64,000 nt of DNA from Desulfarculales bacterium UBA696 (GTDB lineage: Bacteria > Desulfobacterota > Syntrophobacteria > Syntrophobacterales > Syntrophobacteraceae): assembly GCA_002298995.1 (NCBI GenBank), contig DBMO01000007.1, positions 1-64,000 of the forward strand. Reading direction: 5' to 3'. The position numbers and the translations under genes are program-made. This document shows positions 35,917 through 45,069 of this stretch, in pieces. The notes beneath the pieces were generated by a model that was given only the letters and a program-made list of their open reading frames with translations, was not told where the DNA came from and made no database searches. The first letter of the stretch is position 1, and each line of letters starts with the position of its first letter.

Positions 35917-36307
35917 CGGACAAAACGGCACCACTCGTTTCACCCTCAGTTTTATGTTTGACTTTTGCACCGAAAGTGCCTATCCCACTTATTAATAGCT
36001 GATGCGGGGCCATGAAGATTGCGGATCTTCCGCGAAAATCGGCTTCCTACGGATCAGCGACATTTCCGCCCTACCCGCGCAGGCAATTTCTTCGATTCGG
36101 TGCATTCTCCCTGTCGCTGACTAACTTGTCGTAAGGCTCTGTTAAATTCCAGCCACCATTATTGGAGCGGCCCTCAGCCGGTCAACCTCTTTTAGCGCCA
36201 CGAATCCGGTCATTTAACGGCAGAAATTTGCCGGTTATCAATTGTGGATTGCTCGTAGGCTAACCTAATCTTACATCCAAATCACAAAGCAACCCGGAGG
36301 TGTAGAG
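35917..36307. other. intergenic stretch, no gene seen
   Basis: About 390 bases before the Cache-domain gene. No frame, promoter or structured element stands out. Confidence 0.5.
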
Positions 36308-36697
36308 ATGAACGCAATTGCTGCGCGCGAAAAGGCGAGAGGACTGCTCGATGAGGCGAAAACTTTTTTCCTCCATACCGGAAAAAGGATTGCGCTTGCC
36401 GAGTTTACAAACCCGAACGGAATGTTTTCCGAGAGCGACAGGTATGTTTTTGTCTTATGTTTTAATGGAACCATGCTTGCTCACGGGGTCAATGAAAGAT
36501 TTGTCGGCGAGGAATTCCTGAATGTTCAGGACCGGGATGGAAAGCATTTCATAAAGGAAATAGTCGAAACCGCGCTGGCAACGGGTTCCGGTTCAATAGA
36601 GTACAAGTGGTACCACCCCAAGAGCAAGCAGGTATTACCGAAAATAGTGTTTTTCGAAAAAGTTGATGATCTGATTATCTGCGCCGGCGCCTACTAG
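36308..36697 (+). CDS. soluble single Cache-domain protein
   Basis: The 129-residue protein is a single Cache (sCache_2-like) domain: an N-terminal helix, then GMFSESDRYVFVLCFNGTMLAHGVN, and a C-terminal GSIEYKWYHPKSKQV...KIVFFEKVDDLIICAGAY strand set. Cache domains bind small metabolites, usually as the outer part of membrane receptors. Here there is no signal peptide or membrane helix, so the protein should stay in the cytoplasm, as described for some free-standing Cache proteins. A GGAGGTG site 7 bases before the ATG supports the start. The neighbours give no clear ligand. Confidence 0.8.
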   Translation: MNAIAAREKARGLLDEAKTFFLHTGKRIALAEFTNPNGMFSESDRYVFVLCFNGTMLAHGVNERFVGEEFLNVQDRDGKHFIKEIVETALATGSGSIEYKWYHPKSKQVLPKIVFFEKVDDLIICAGAY

Positions 36698-36768
36698 CAG
36701 GAAACCGGCACACCCGGGGGGGGGGGCCGTGCGCGAAGCAATACATTTAATTCTAAAAGGTGCGTACC

Positions 36769-39540
36769 ATGGCTACAAAATGGGTTTACCTGTTCGACGA
36801 ACTCGACCAGGCCCTGGCTGATGCCGGCGGTGAGTGGGATGATGCCTTGGGACTACTCGGCGGCAAAGGCGCAAATCTTGCCGAAATGACGAGAATCGGA
36901 CTTCCGGTCCCCCCGGGTTTCACCGTGACGACAAGTGCTTGCAACGCATACCTGGCAGCCGGCATGGAGTTCCCCGACGAGATGTGGGAACAGGAACTGG
37001 AGGCATTGGCCAGGGTTGAGAAAAAAACCGGCAAGAGATTTGGAGACCCCCAGAACCCGCTGCTCGTCTCCTGCCGTTCCGGGGCGAAGTTCTCAATGCC
37101 CGGCATGATGGATACTGTTCTCAACATAGGCTTGAATGAGGACACCGTAAATGGAATGATCGAGGCGACCGGGGACGCTCGCTTCGTCTATGATTCCTAC
37201 CGCCGCCTGATCCAGATGTTTGGCTCGGTGGTGATGGGCGTGCCCGATGAACCATTCGAGGAGATAATCACCCATTTCCGTAAAACCCGCAAAGTAAAGA
37301 CGGACGCCGAACTTACGGCCGATGATTGGAAAGCTGTGGGGAACCGGTTCAAAGAGGTCTTTCAGCTTTACAGCCGCATCGAGTTTCCCACCCTTCCCTA
37401 CCAGCAGCTTCGCCTTGCAACTGAAGCCGTCTTCAAGTCATGGAACGGCAAGCGTGCAATCGATTACAGAAACGCCGCCCGGATTCCCCACGACCTTGGC
37501 ACTGCGGTGAATATCCAGACCATGGTGTTCGGCAACATGGGCAAGGAGAGCGCAACCGGCGTCGCCATGACTCGCAACGCCACAACCGGTGAGAAGAAGA
37601 TCGAGGGCGACTACCTGATAAGCGCCCAGGGCGAAGACGTTGTGGCCGGCATCCGCAAAACGGACCCGGTCGAACAGATGGCCCAGACGATGCCCCGTGT
37701 CTGGGAGGAATTTGTCGATATCACACAGACACTCGAACGCCATTACCGGGATATGCAGGATGTCGAATTCACCATCGAGCGGGGAAAGCTCTGGATGCTT
37801 CAGACCCGCAACGGCAAGCGCACCGCCCAGGCAGCGGTTCGCATAGCGGTGGAAATGGCCGAGGAAGAGTTGATAAACAAGGAAGAAGCCGTAATGCGGG
37901 TAACCCCCGAGCAGGTTGACTTCTTCCTCCACCCGCAGTTCAAGCCCATCGCCAAGAAGGCCGCCAGGGATGAAGGCAAGCTTTTGGCCGCCGGCCTGAA
38001 TGTCTCTCCGGGAGCCGCCGTTGGCATGGTCGCCTTTAACGCAGACCTTGCCGAAAGTTGGGCTAAAAAGGAAAGCAAGAAGGTCATAATGGTGCGGCCG
38101 GAAACCAAGCCCGACGACGTACACGGGATGCTGGCCTCGCAGGGAATTCTAACGAGCCGCGGCGGCCGCACGAGCCACGCCGCACTTGTCGCGCGCCAAT
38201 TTGGAAAACCCGCGGTAGTCGGCGTTGCCGAGCTTGATATCGAGTTGGGCCGCCACCTGATGGCCGTAGGCGACCAGGTGATAAACGAGGGCGAGTGGAT
38301 TTCAATTGACGGTTCGACGGGCGAGGTCTTTCTCGGACAAATCGAGACCATGGTGCCCGACATCTCCGATCAGTGGCTGATGAAGCTTCTCCACTGGGCC
38401 GACAGTTTCCGCGGCCTCGGCGTCTGGGCCAACGCGGACTATCCTCAAGACGCCAAGCGGGCCCGTGAGTACGGAGCTGGAGGCATCGGGCTTTGCCGCA
38501 CCGAGCACATGTTCTTTGAAGCTCAGCGGTTGCCGCTGGTCCAGAAACTCATAATGACCAACCAGCCAACCGAAAGGCGCGATGCCCTGGACGCGCTCCT
38601 GCCCTTCCAGCGCGAGGACTTCATCGGGATCTTCAAAGCCATGGACGGGCTGCCGGTGATTATTCGGCTAATCGATCCACCTCTCCATGAGTTCCTTCCC
38701 GGATTCGAAGAGCTGATGAGCAAGCTGGCGGACGGCAAAATCCGCCTTATGCACGCGCGGGACCTGGCTGAAATCAATGGGCTTCTTGAAAAGATCGAAG
38801 AAGACGAGCGCATCCTCAGGCGCGTCGAGACTCTTCGCGAGGCAAACCCGATGCTCGGCCTTCGTGGGGTGCGCCTTGGGATAATCATGCCCGAGCTTAC
38901 CCAGATGCAGGTGCGGGCGATCTTCGAAGCAGCCTGCATCTGCGCCAAAAACAGCGTCGATGTGCACCCCGAGATAATGATCCCGCTGACATCGCATGTA
39001 AACGAGCTAATAACCCAGAGAAAGGCGCTCGAAGAGGTAGCAAAAGAAGTAATGAACGAGCAGGGGATTACCATTGACTACAAGTTCGGAACAATGATCG
39101 AAATCCCGCGCGCGGCCCTTACCGCCGATGAAATCGCAGAGCACGCCGAATTTTTCTCCTTCGGCACGAACGACCTCACGCAGACCACCTACGGGATAAG
39201 CCGCGACGACGCCGAAAAGGGCTTCTTGATAGACTACATGGAGCGCGGAATCTTGCCCGAAAACCCCTTCGTGAGCATCGATGAAAAGGGACTTGCGAAG
39301 TTGATGCAAATCGCGGTGGAGCTGGGACGCAAAACGCGGCCGGGACTGGAGATAGGCATCTGCGGCGAGCATGGCGGCGACCCCAAATCAATTGCTGTCT
39401 GCCACGGCCTAGGTATCAATTACGTTAGCTGCTCGCCCTTCCGCGTCCCAATAGCCCGCCTCGCCGCGGCCCAGGCGGCATTAAGGGGGAACAAAGCGGC
39501 AAAACCCAAAAGCAAACCCGGTGCGGCGCCGGGGGCGTGA
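36769..39540 (+). CDS. ppdK: pyruvate, phosphate dikinase
   Basis: The ATG at 36769 (AAAGG site 8 bases upstream) gives 923 residues, the usual length. The enzyme interconverts pyruvate, ATP and phosphate with PEP, AMP and diphosphate, and feeds gluconeogenesis in anaerobes. The N-terminal ATP-grasp domain begins GGKGANLAEM. The swivelling phosphohistidine domain holds the TSRGGRTSHAA motif with the catalytic His. The C-terminal PEP/pyruvate barrel holds GTNDLTQTTYG and the catalytic Cys in GICGEHGGDP. It is followed by a palindromic repeat and the convergent formate dehydrogenase operon. An 11-base G-run lies about 45 bases upstream of the start. Confidence 0.97.
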   Translation: MATKWVYLFDELDQALADAGGEWDDALGLLGGKGANLAEMTRIGLPVPPGFTVTTSACNAYLAAGMEFPDEMWEQELEALARVEKKTGKRFGDPQNPLLVSCRSGAKFSMPGMMDTVLNIGLNEDTVNGMIEATGDARFVYDSYRRLIQMFGSVVMGVPDEPFEEIITHFRKTRKVKTDAELTADDWKAVGNRFKEVFQLYSRIEFPTLPYQQLRLATEAVFKSWNGKRAIDYRNAARIPHDLGTAVNIQTMVFGNMGKESATGVAMTRNATTGEKKIEGDYLISAQGEDVVAGIRKTDPVEQMAQTMPRVWEEFVDITQTLERHYRDMQDVEFTIERGKLWMLQTRNGKRTAQAAVRIAVEMAEEELINKEEAVMRVTPEQVDFFLHPQFKPIAKKAARDEGKLLAAGLNVSPGAAVGMVAFNADLAESWAKKESKKVIMVRPETKPDDVHGMLASQGILTSRGGRTSHAALVARQFGKPAVVGVAELDIELGRHLMAVGDQVINEGEWISIDGSTGEVFLGQIETMVPDISDQWLMKLLHWADSFRGLGVWANADYPQDAKRAREYGAGGIGLCRTEHMFFEAQRLPLVQKLIMTNQPTERRDALDALLPFQREDFIGIFKAMDGLPVIIRLIDPPLHEFLPGFEELMSKLADGKIRLMHARDLAEINGLLEKIEEDERILRRVETLREANPMLGLRGVRLGIIMPELTQMQVRAIFEAACICAKNSVDVHPEIMIPLTSHVNELITQRKALEEVAKEVMNEQGITIDYKFGTMIEIPRAALTADEIAEHAEFFSFGTNDLTQTTYGISRDDAEKGFLIDYMERGILPENPFVSIDEKGLAKLMQIAVELGRKTRPGLEIGICGEHGGDPKSIAVCHGLGINYVSCSPFRVPIARLAAAQAALRGNKAAKPKSKPGAAPGA

Positions 39541-39579
39541 GGCTTTTCTGCAAAATGTGGGCGGGCACGGCATCATTGT

Positions 39580-39615
39580 AAAAAAAAAGGTGGGCACGGA
39601 AAATCCGTGCCCACC
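39580..39615 (-). terminator. REP-like palindrome serving as terminator of the formate dehydrogenase operon
   Basis: GGTGGGCACGGA and its reverse complement form perfect 12-base arms with a 3-base loop (39589-39615). On the minus strand it is followed by a run of nine T, as in an intrinsic terminator, 59 bases past the fdhA stop. Its core matches the repeats at 1510 and 47801. Confidence 0.75.
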
Positions 39616-39673
39616 CTACATTCTCGGACGGCTTAGCCCGTCCGTTCTCTTCTTACGCTTTACTTCTTACGCT

Positions 39674-42376
39674 CTACTTCGTTTTTTCCACCTTCACCGC
39701 GCAGACCTTGTACTCAGGTATCTTGGCCTGCGGATCGAGGGCGGCGATGGTCAGGTTGTTGGCCGCGGCCTCGAAGTAGTGGAAGGGGATGAAAATCGCC
39801 CCTACATCCGTCATTTCTCCGACAACCGCTTTTGCGGTAAGATTGCCGCGCCGTGAGCTGACCTTCACCATCTCGCCGTTTGCTATGCCGAGTTTCTGCG
39901 CATCAACCGGATTGATCTCCACGAAGCATTCCGGTGCACAGCCGTTGAGGCCCTCGGAGCGCCTGGTCATGGTGCCGGTATGGTACTGATACAGGACCCG
40001 GCCAGTGATCAGGATGAGCGGATACTCGGAATCGGTTGGTTCCGCTGGCGGAATCCATTCGATTGCGTGGAACTTTCCTTTTCCGCGAACGAATTTTTCC
40101 TTGTGCAGGAATTTCGTTCCCGGGTGATCGGCGGTCGGGCAGGGCCACTGTAGACCGCCATCGTCAAGCCTCGCGTAGGTCATCCCGGCATAGGACGGGG
40201 TGACCTTCGCCATTTCGTCAAAAATCGCTTCCGCACTGGCGTATTTCATGTTCTTGTAGCCCATGCGGGATGCGATTTCGCCCATGATCTCCCAGTCCGC
40301 CTTAGCTTCTCCGGGTGCATCCACGGCCTTGCGAACGCGCTGGACGCGGCGCTCGGTATTCGAGAAAGTCCCTTCCTTTTCGGCAAAACACGCGGCGGGC
40401 AGAACCACGTCGGCAAGCTTCGCCGTTTCGGTGAGGAAGATATCCTGGACAACAAGGAAGTCGAGCTTTCTGAGCCCCTCTTCCACGTGATGCAGGTCGG
40501 GGTCGCTTATCATCGGGTTTTCGCCGACGATGAAAAGGCCCTTAATCTGTCCCTTGGCGGCCGCATCGATCGTTTCGACTATGGTGAGGCCGGGCTTCTC
40601 GGGGAGGCTCGAAACCCCCCAGTACTTTGCGAACTTCTCACGCACCTCGGGCAGGGTCACCGACTGGTACGCGGTCAGCACGTTCGGCAGGGCGCCCATA
40701 TCGCATGCGCCCTGTACGTTGTTCTGGCCGCGAAGCGGGTTCACGCCGCCCGATTCGATGCCGATGTTTCCGCAAAGCATCGAGAGGTTCGCAACCGATT
40801 TGACCGCGTCGGTGCCGTTGATATGCTGGGTTATACCCATCGCGTAGGCAATGGCGGCCGCGGGTGCGGCCGCATAGAGGCGGGCAGCGGCAATGATGTC
40901 GGCTGCGGGAATACCCGAGATTTCCTCGACGCGTTCCGGCGTATAGGTCGAAACCGCCTTCTTCAGGGCCTCGAAATCCTCGGTCCGTTCTTCAACGTAC
41001 TTTTTGGCGTAGAGACCTTCCTTAATTATCACGTGCATCAAGCCGTTTAGCCACGCGACATCCGAGCCTGGCTTCTGGCGCAGCCAGATTTCGGCAAAAT
41101 CCACCAGGTCGATTCGTCTCGGGTCGGCAACTATCAGCTTTGTCTTTCCGCTTACAACGCCTCTTTTGATGAACGAAGAAATAACCGGATGCATCTCCCG
41201 GGTATTTGAACCGGTAAGCAGGATCACATCCGAATTTTCAAGTTCCTCTATCGAATTGGTCATTGCTCCACTCCCGAAAGCGGCGGCCAGACCGACCACC
41301 GTGGAGGAGTGTCAGAGACGAGCGCAGTGATCGACATTATTGGTTCCGATCACCGCGCGAGCAAATTTGGATACGAGATAGTTTTCTTCATTGGTGGTGC
41401 GGGCCGATGAGAAAAATGCCAGTGAATCCGGTCCGCTCGTCTTCTTTATGCTGCCCATTTTATCGGCAACGATCTTTAGCGCCTCATCCCAGGTGGATTC
41501 CTGGAGATGGCCGTTTTTCTTCACCAGAGGCACCTTGAGCCTGTCGGGATGATTTATGAAATCATTTCCGAAGCGGCCCTTTACGCACAGACTTCCCTGG
41601 TTTGGTCCGCCAAGTTCGGGATCGGTGGTGACTTTAACGACCTCGTTGTCCTTGACATTGAGTTCGAGCTGGCAGCCCACGCCGCAGTAGGTGCAGGTGG
41701 TCTGGACCTTCTTCAGCTCCCAGGGGCGTCCCTTGAAGCGTGACTGCTTCTGGGTGAGCGCTCCGGTCGGGCAGGATGCAACGCACTCACCGCAGAACGC
41801 GCAGTTCGAATCATTCAACAGCCCGCCGTTGAACGTGGTTATAAAGGAATCCGACCCACGGGCGGCTATGTCGATAACGCCGTTTACCTGCACCGAGAGA
41901 CAGCCGCGCACGCAGCGACCGCACAGGACGCATTTGTTGGGGTCGCGAACTATCATCGAACTGGAATCGTCCAACGGCTTGGGGACGAAGTTCGTCTTGT
42001 AGCGTACGGTGTCGATTCCGTGTTCATAAACCAGGTTCTGGAGTTCGCACTCACTGTTTTTCTCGCACATGAGGCAGTTGTGGTCGCCGTATGCGAGCAG
42101 GAGTTCCAAAACCGTCCGACGTATTTTGAAAAGCCTGTCGGTGTGCGTCGAAATATTCATTCCATCAGTTGCCGGAGTGGTGCAGGAGGGCGGAAGGCCC
42201 CGCATATTCTGGATCTCGACAATGCAAAGCCGGCATCCCCCGTAAGGCGGCATCTTGGGATGAAAGCATAGGGTCGGGACCTTTATGCTGTTTTCCCTGC
42301 AGACTTCGAGGACTGTTTGCCCTTTTTTGCCCCGGACGCTAATTCCGTTTATGGTAAGAGTCAATTTGTCGTCCAT
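39674..42376 (-). CDS. fdhA: NAD-linked formate dehydrogenase catalytic subunit, selenocysteine-containing
   Basis: Read through an in-frame TGA at 41312-41314, this is one gene of 900 residues. The N-terminal 220 residues resemble NuoG: a 2Fe-2S domain (CFHPKMPPYGGCRLC), a His/Cys 4Fe-4S site and two ferredoxin clusters (CVLCGRCVRGC, CAFCGECVASC). The molybdopterin domain starts with CTYCGVGC. The TGA falls in HCARL-U-HSSTVVGLAAAFGSG, exactly the active-site selenocysteine position of formate dehydrogenases (CARVUHGPSVAGL in E. coli FdhF). A SECIS hairpin follows. The ATG at 42376 has an AGAGGA site. With the NuoE- and NuoF-like subunits upstream it should couple formate/CO2 to NAD(H), perhaps with ferredoxin. 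Confidence 0.93.
41282..41314 (-). promoter_or_regulatory. bacterial SECIS element for selenocysteine insertion in fdhA
   Basis: The UGA is followed after 11 bases by GGUGGUC-GGUCUG-GCCGCC: a 6-pair stem (with two G-U pairs) and an apical loop holding GGUCU. Distance, stem and GGUCU loop match the E. coli fdhF SECIS that binds SelB. Confidence 0.85.
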
Positions 42377-42450
42377 TTGTCCTCTCTCGCTTTGTGACCC
42401 GCCCGCCCCCTCGATGTTGATCAGGGGACAGTGGGAATTATACACTCTCG

Positions 42451-44256
42451 TTAGTCTATGGAGTTGTACCTGCAGGCAAGAATGCAGGAACGGCACTTTA
42501 TGCACTTTTCAGAATCTATCAGAGCGGCTTCCTTCTTCTTCCAGGTAATCGCCTCGACGGGGCATGCGCTGGCGCACTGGCCGCACTTCTTGCACTTGTC
42601 GGGATTTACCTGGAACTTGATGAGCCGCACGCAGACCCTGGCCGGGCATTCCTTTTTCAGAATGTGGGCCTCGTACTCGTCCCTGAAGTACCTGACGGTC
42701 GAGAGCACCGGGTTTGGCGCCGTTTGTCCTAGGCCGCAGAGCGAGCCGTTCTTTACGTCTTCGGCAAGCGCGACAAGCTGATCGAGGTCCTCGAGTGTTG
42801 CCTTGCCTTTCGTTACGTCGGTAAGGATCTCGAGCATCTTCTTGGTTCCGAGACGGCATGGGACGCACTTCCCGCAGGATTCCTTCTGGGTAAAGGTGAG
42901 GAAGAACTTGGCCATGTCCACCATGCAGGTGGTCTCGTCGGTTACGATCAAACCGCCCGAGCCCATGATGGCCCCGAGTTGGGTCAGGTTCTCATAATCC
43001 ATTGGGACGTCGAAGTGAGCCGCGGGGATGCAGCCGCCCGACGGACCGCCGGTCTGAGCAGCCTTGAACTTGCGCTTGTTGAGAATCCCGCCGCCTACTT
43101 CCTCGATTATCTCACGAAGCGGGGTCCCCATGGGAACTTCAACCAGCCCGCTGTAGGTGATCTTTCCGGCGAGAGCGAAAACCTTGGTCCCCTTGCTCTT
43201 TTCGGTCCCTACCGAGGCGAACCATTCGCCGCCCTTTGTCATAACGACCGGGATATTCGCAAGGGTCTCGACGTTGTTGATATTGGTGGGCTTTCCGAAA
43301 ACACCCTTTACGGCCGGAAATGGCGGCCTCGGCATTGGCATGCCGCGCTTTCCTTCGATTGAAGCGATAAGGGCAGTCTCCTCGCCGCAGACGAATGCGC
43401 CCGCGCCGAGCTTTACTTTTATTTCGAAATCATGGCTCGAACCGAAGATGTTCTTTCCCAGGTAGCCCTTCTTCTTGGCCTGGTCGATTGCTATAATCGC
43501 CCTCTCATATGCCATCGGGTATTCGGCCCGCACGTAGATGTATGACTTTGTGGCGCCGATAGCATAACCACCGATAATCAGGCCTTCCAGAACGCTGTGT
43601 GGGTCGCCTTCCAGCACCGCGCGGTCCATGAACGCTCCGGGGTCGCCTTCATCCGCGTTACAGATGATGTATTTCTGGTCGGCGACCGAGCGGTTTGCGA
43701 ACTCCCACTTCATGCCGGTCGGGAATCCCGCCCCGCCTCTTCCCCGAAGGCCCGATGCCTTCATGTTGTCGATTACCTGCTGCTGCGTCATCGAGAGGGC
43801 TTTCTTGGCGCCATCGTAGCCGCCAACAGCAATGTAGTCCTCGATGTCTTCCGGATTTATAAAGCCGCAGTTCCTGAGCACTATGCGGCGCTGCGGATTG
43901 AAGTACCTCATGTCCCTGAAGGTAAGGACCCTGTCCTTGGTCTTCGGATCGAGGAAAAGCAGCCGCTCTACCGGCTGGCCGCCCTTGAGGTCGGTTTGAA
44001 CTATTTCGGCCACGTCATCCGGGGTCACGTTACAGTAGAAGGTCCCGGCCGGCATTACCATTATGGTCGGACCTTGCTGGCAAAAGCCGTGGCAGCCGGT
44101 ATACTTCGTTTCGACCGAACCGCTCAACCCAGCCTTTTCCAACTCTTTTTCGAGGTTGTCGAATATGACCTTCGCCTTCTGGGACTCGCATCCGGTTCCC
44201 CGGCATACGAGGACCTGACGATCCTTTCCGGGTTGTATCCTAATTGCCGGTTCCAT
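42451..44256 (-). CDS. NuoF-like NADH-binding diaphorase subunit of formate dehydrogenase
   Basis: The 601-residue protein has an N-terminal thioredoxin-like 2Fe-2S domain (CRGTGC...CHGFCQQGP). It is followed by the NuoF core: NAD/FMN-binding SGLRGRGGAGFPTG near residue 170, GAGAFVCGEETALI near 275, and the 4Fe-4S motif CGKCVPCRLGT near 460. The C-terminus carries two ferredoxin clusters (CKKCGQCASACP, CIKCRSCILACR). This layout is shared by HydB/HndC-type subunits of NAD(P)-linked hydrogenases and formate dehydrogenases, some of which bifurcate electrons. It overlaps the NuoE-like gene by 17 bases and lies 75 bases before fdhA. Confidence 0.93.
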   Translation of the reverse strand: MEPAIRIQPGKDRQVLVCRGTGCESQKAKVIFDNLEKELEKAGLSGSVETKYTGCHGFCQQGPTIMVMPAGTFYCNVTPDDVAEIVQTDLKGGQPVERLLFLDPKTKDRVLTFRDMRYFNPQRRIVLRNCGFINPEDIEDYIAVGGYDGAKKALSMTQQQVIDNMKASGLRGRGGAGFPTGMKWEFANRSVADQKYIICNADEGDPGAFMDRAVLEGDPHSVLEGLIIGGYAIGATKSYIYVRAEYPMAYERAIIAIDQAKKKGYLGKNIFGSSHDFEIKVKLGAGAFVCGEETALIASIEGKRGMPMPRPPFPAVKGVFGKPTNINNVETLANIPVVMTKGGEWFASVGTEKSKGTKVFALAGKITYSGLVEVPMGTPLREIIEEVGGGILNKRKFKAAQTGGPSGGCIPAAHFDVPMDYENLTQLGAIMGSGGLIVTDETTCMVDMAKFFLTFTQKESCGKCVPCRLGTKKMLEILTDVTKGKATLEDLDQLVALAEDVKNGSLCGLGQTAPNPVLSTVRYFRDEYEAHILKKECPARVCVRLIKFQVNPDKCKKCGQCASACPVEAITWKKKEAALIDSEKCIKCRSCILACRYNSID

Positions 44257-44692
44257 TCAGAATCTCCGCTACTTTTTCGGGTTTCATGCGACCGTGGGTA
44301 TCCTTGTTTACGAACATGGCAGGCGCCAAGGCGCACGCGCCGATGCAGGCAACCGTCTCCAGGGTGAAGCGGCCGTCCGTTGTGGTCTGGCCAGGCTCCA
44401 CCTGGAGCTGGCTCGCAACCTCCTCGAGAATGCGCGCTCCGCCCATTACGTGGCAAGCCGTCCCCTGGCAGACCATTATGATATTCCTGCCAACGGGATC
44501 GAATTTGAACTGCGCATAAAAAGTGGCCACGCCGTAAACCTCCACCGGAGACATCCGGCAGAACCTCGCGGCTGCATCCATGGCGTCGGGCGACAGATAC
44601 CCGAATTCCCCCTGAATATCCTGCAGGACAGGAATCAGGGCATCCCGCGTGCCATGGTGATGAGAAAAAATTTCCTGAAGCTTCTCTTTCAT
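44240..44692 (-). CDS. NuoE-like 2Fe-2S subunit of formate dehydrogenase
   Basis: The ATG at 44692 (GGGGGAAAAGG upstream) gives 150 residues; the frame extends 16 codons further without support. It is a thioredoxin-like 2Fe-2S protein of the NuoE/HydC/HndA family, with cluster ligands in CQGTACHVMG and CIGACALAPA near residues 77-82 and 117-121. It passes electrons between the NuoF-like diaphorase and the catalytic subunit. The start codon overlaps the stop of the preceding 126-residue frame (ATGA), so translation is coupled. Confidence 0.93.
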   Translation of the reverse strand: MKEKLQEIFSHHHGTRDALIPVLQDIQGEFGYLSPDAMDAAARFCRMSPVEVYGVATFYAQFKFDPVGRNIIMVCQGTACHVMGGARILEEVASQLQVEPGQTTTDGRFTLETVACIGACALAPAMFVNKDTHGRMKPEKVAEILNGTGN

Positions 44693-45069
44693 CCTTTTCC
44701 CCCTTTGAGGCTTTGGTAAAACGGGCCCAGGCAATTCCAAAGGGACCCGTCCGGTTGTTGTGCCGGATCACCGCCCCGAGCATGGGCTAGGGACCACCAC
44801 TTGGGCGCGCTCGTCCGGAACGTGAAATGCTCGCCGTCCCGGATTACAGCGCTTCTTCCCAAAGTTTCCTTCAAGGCGGACAAAACGAGTCCACGCGGCT
44901 TATCCTCGCTGAAGGCTTTGGGCAGGAAGTGGTAAGCGCCCGGTCTAATTGCCTCGACCGCCGGTTCGACGGTTGAAAGCCAAAAATTTCGGCAAAACCG
45001 ATCTGGTGGTAAACGATCCGGCCATTTCCGCATCTCTTCCGCCATTATCGGATATTTGCCCTCAAACAT
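44689..45069 (-). pseudogene. remnant of a response-regulator receiver domain in the formate dehydrogenase operon
   Basis: The 126-codon frame starts right after the kinase stop and ends in an ATGA overlap with the NuoE-like gene, so it is likely still translated. Residues 31-68 (STVEPAVEAIRPGAYHFLPK, then AFSEDKPRGLVLSALKE) match the last third of a receiver domain, including the lysine of the KPF motif (here KAF). The first two thirds with the phospho-acceptor Asp are missing, and the N-terminal 30 residues look like a frameshifted receiver. The C-terminal 55 residues match nothing I know. It may be a broken partner of the adjacent kinase or a repurposed coupling peptide. Confidence 0.6.

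Noticed and set aside
39674..41299. Separate short molybdopterin oxidoreductase gene starting at 41299
   Set aside because: It is the second part of fdhA after the selenocysteine TGA; the reading frame, active-site context and SECIS show one gene.
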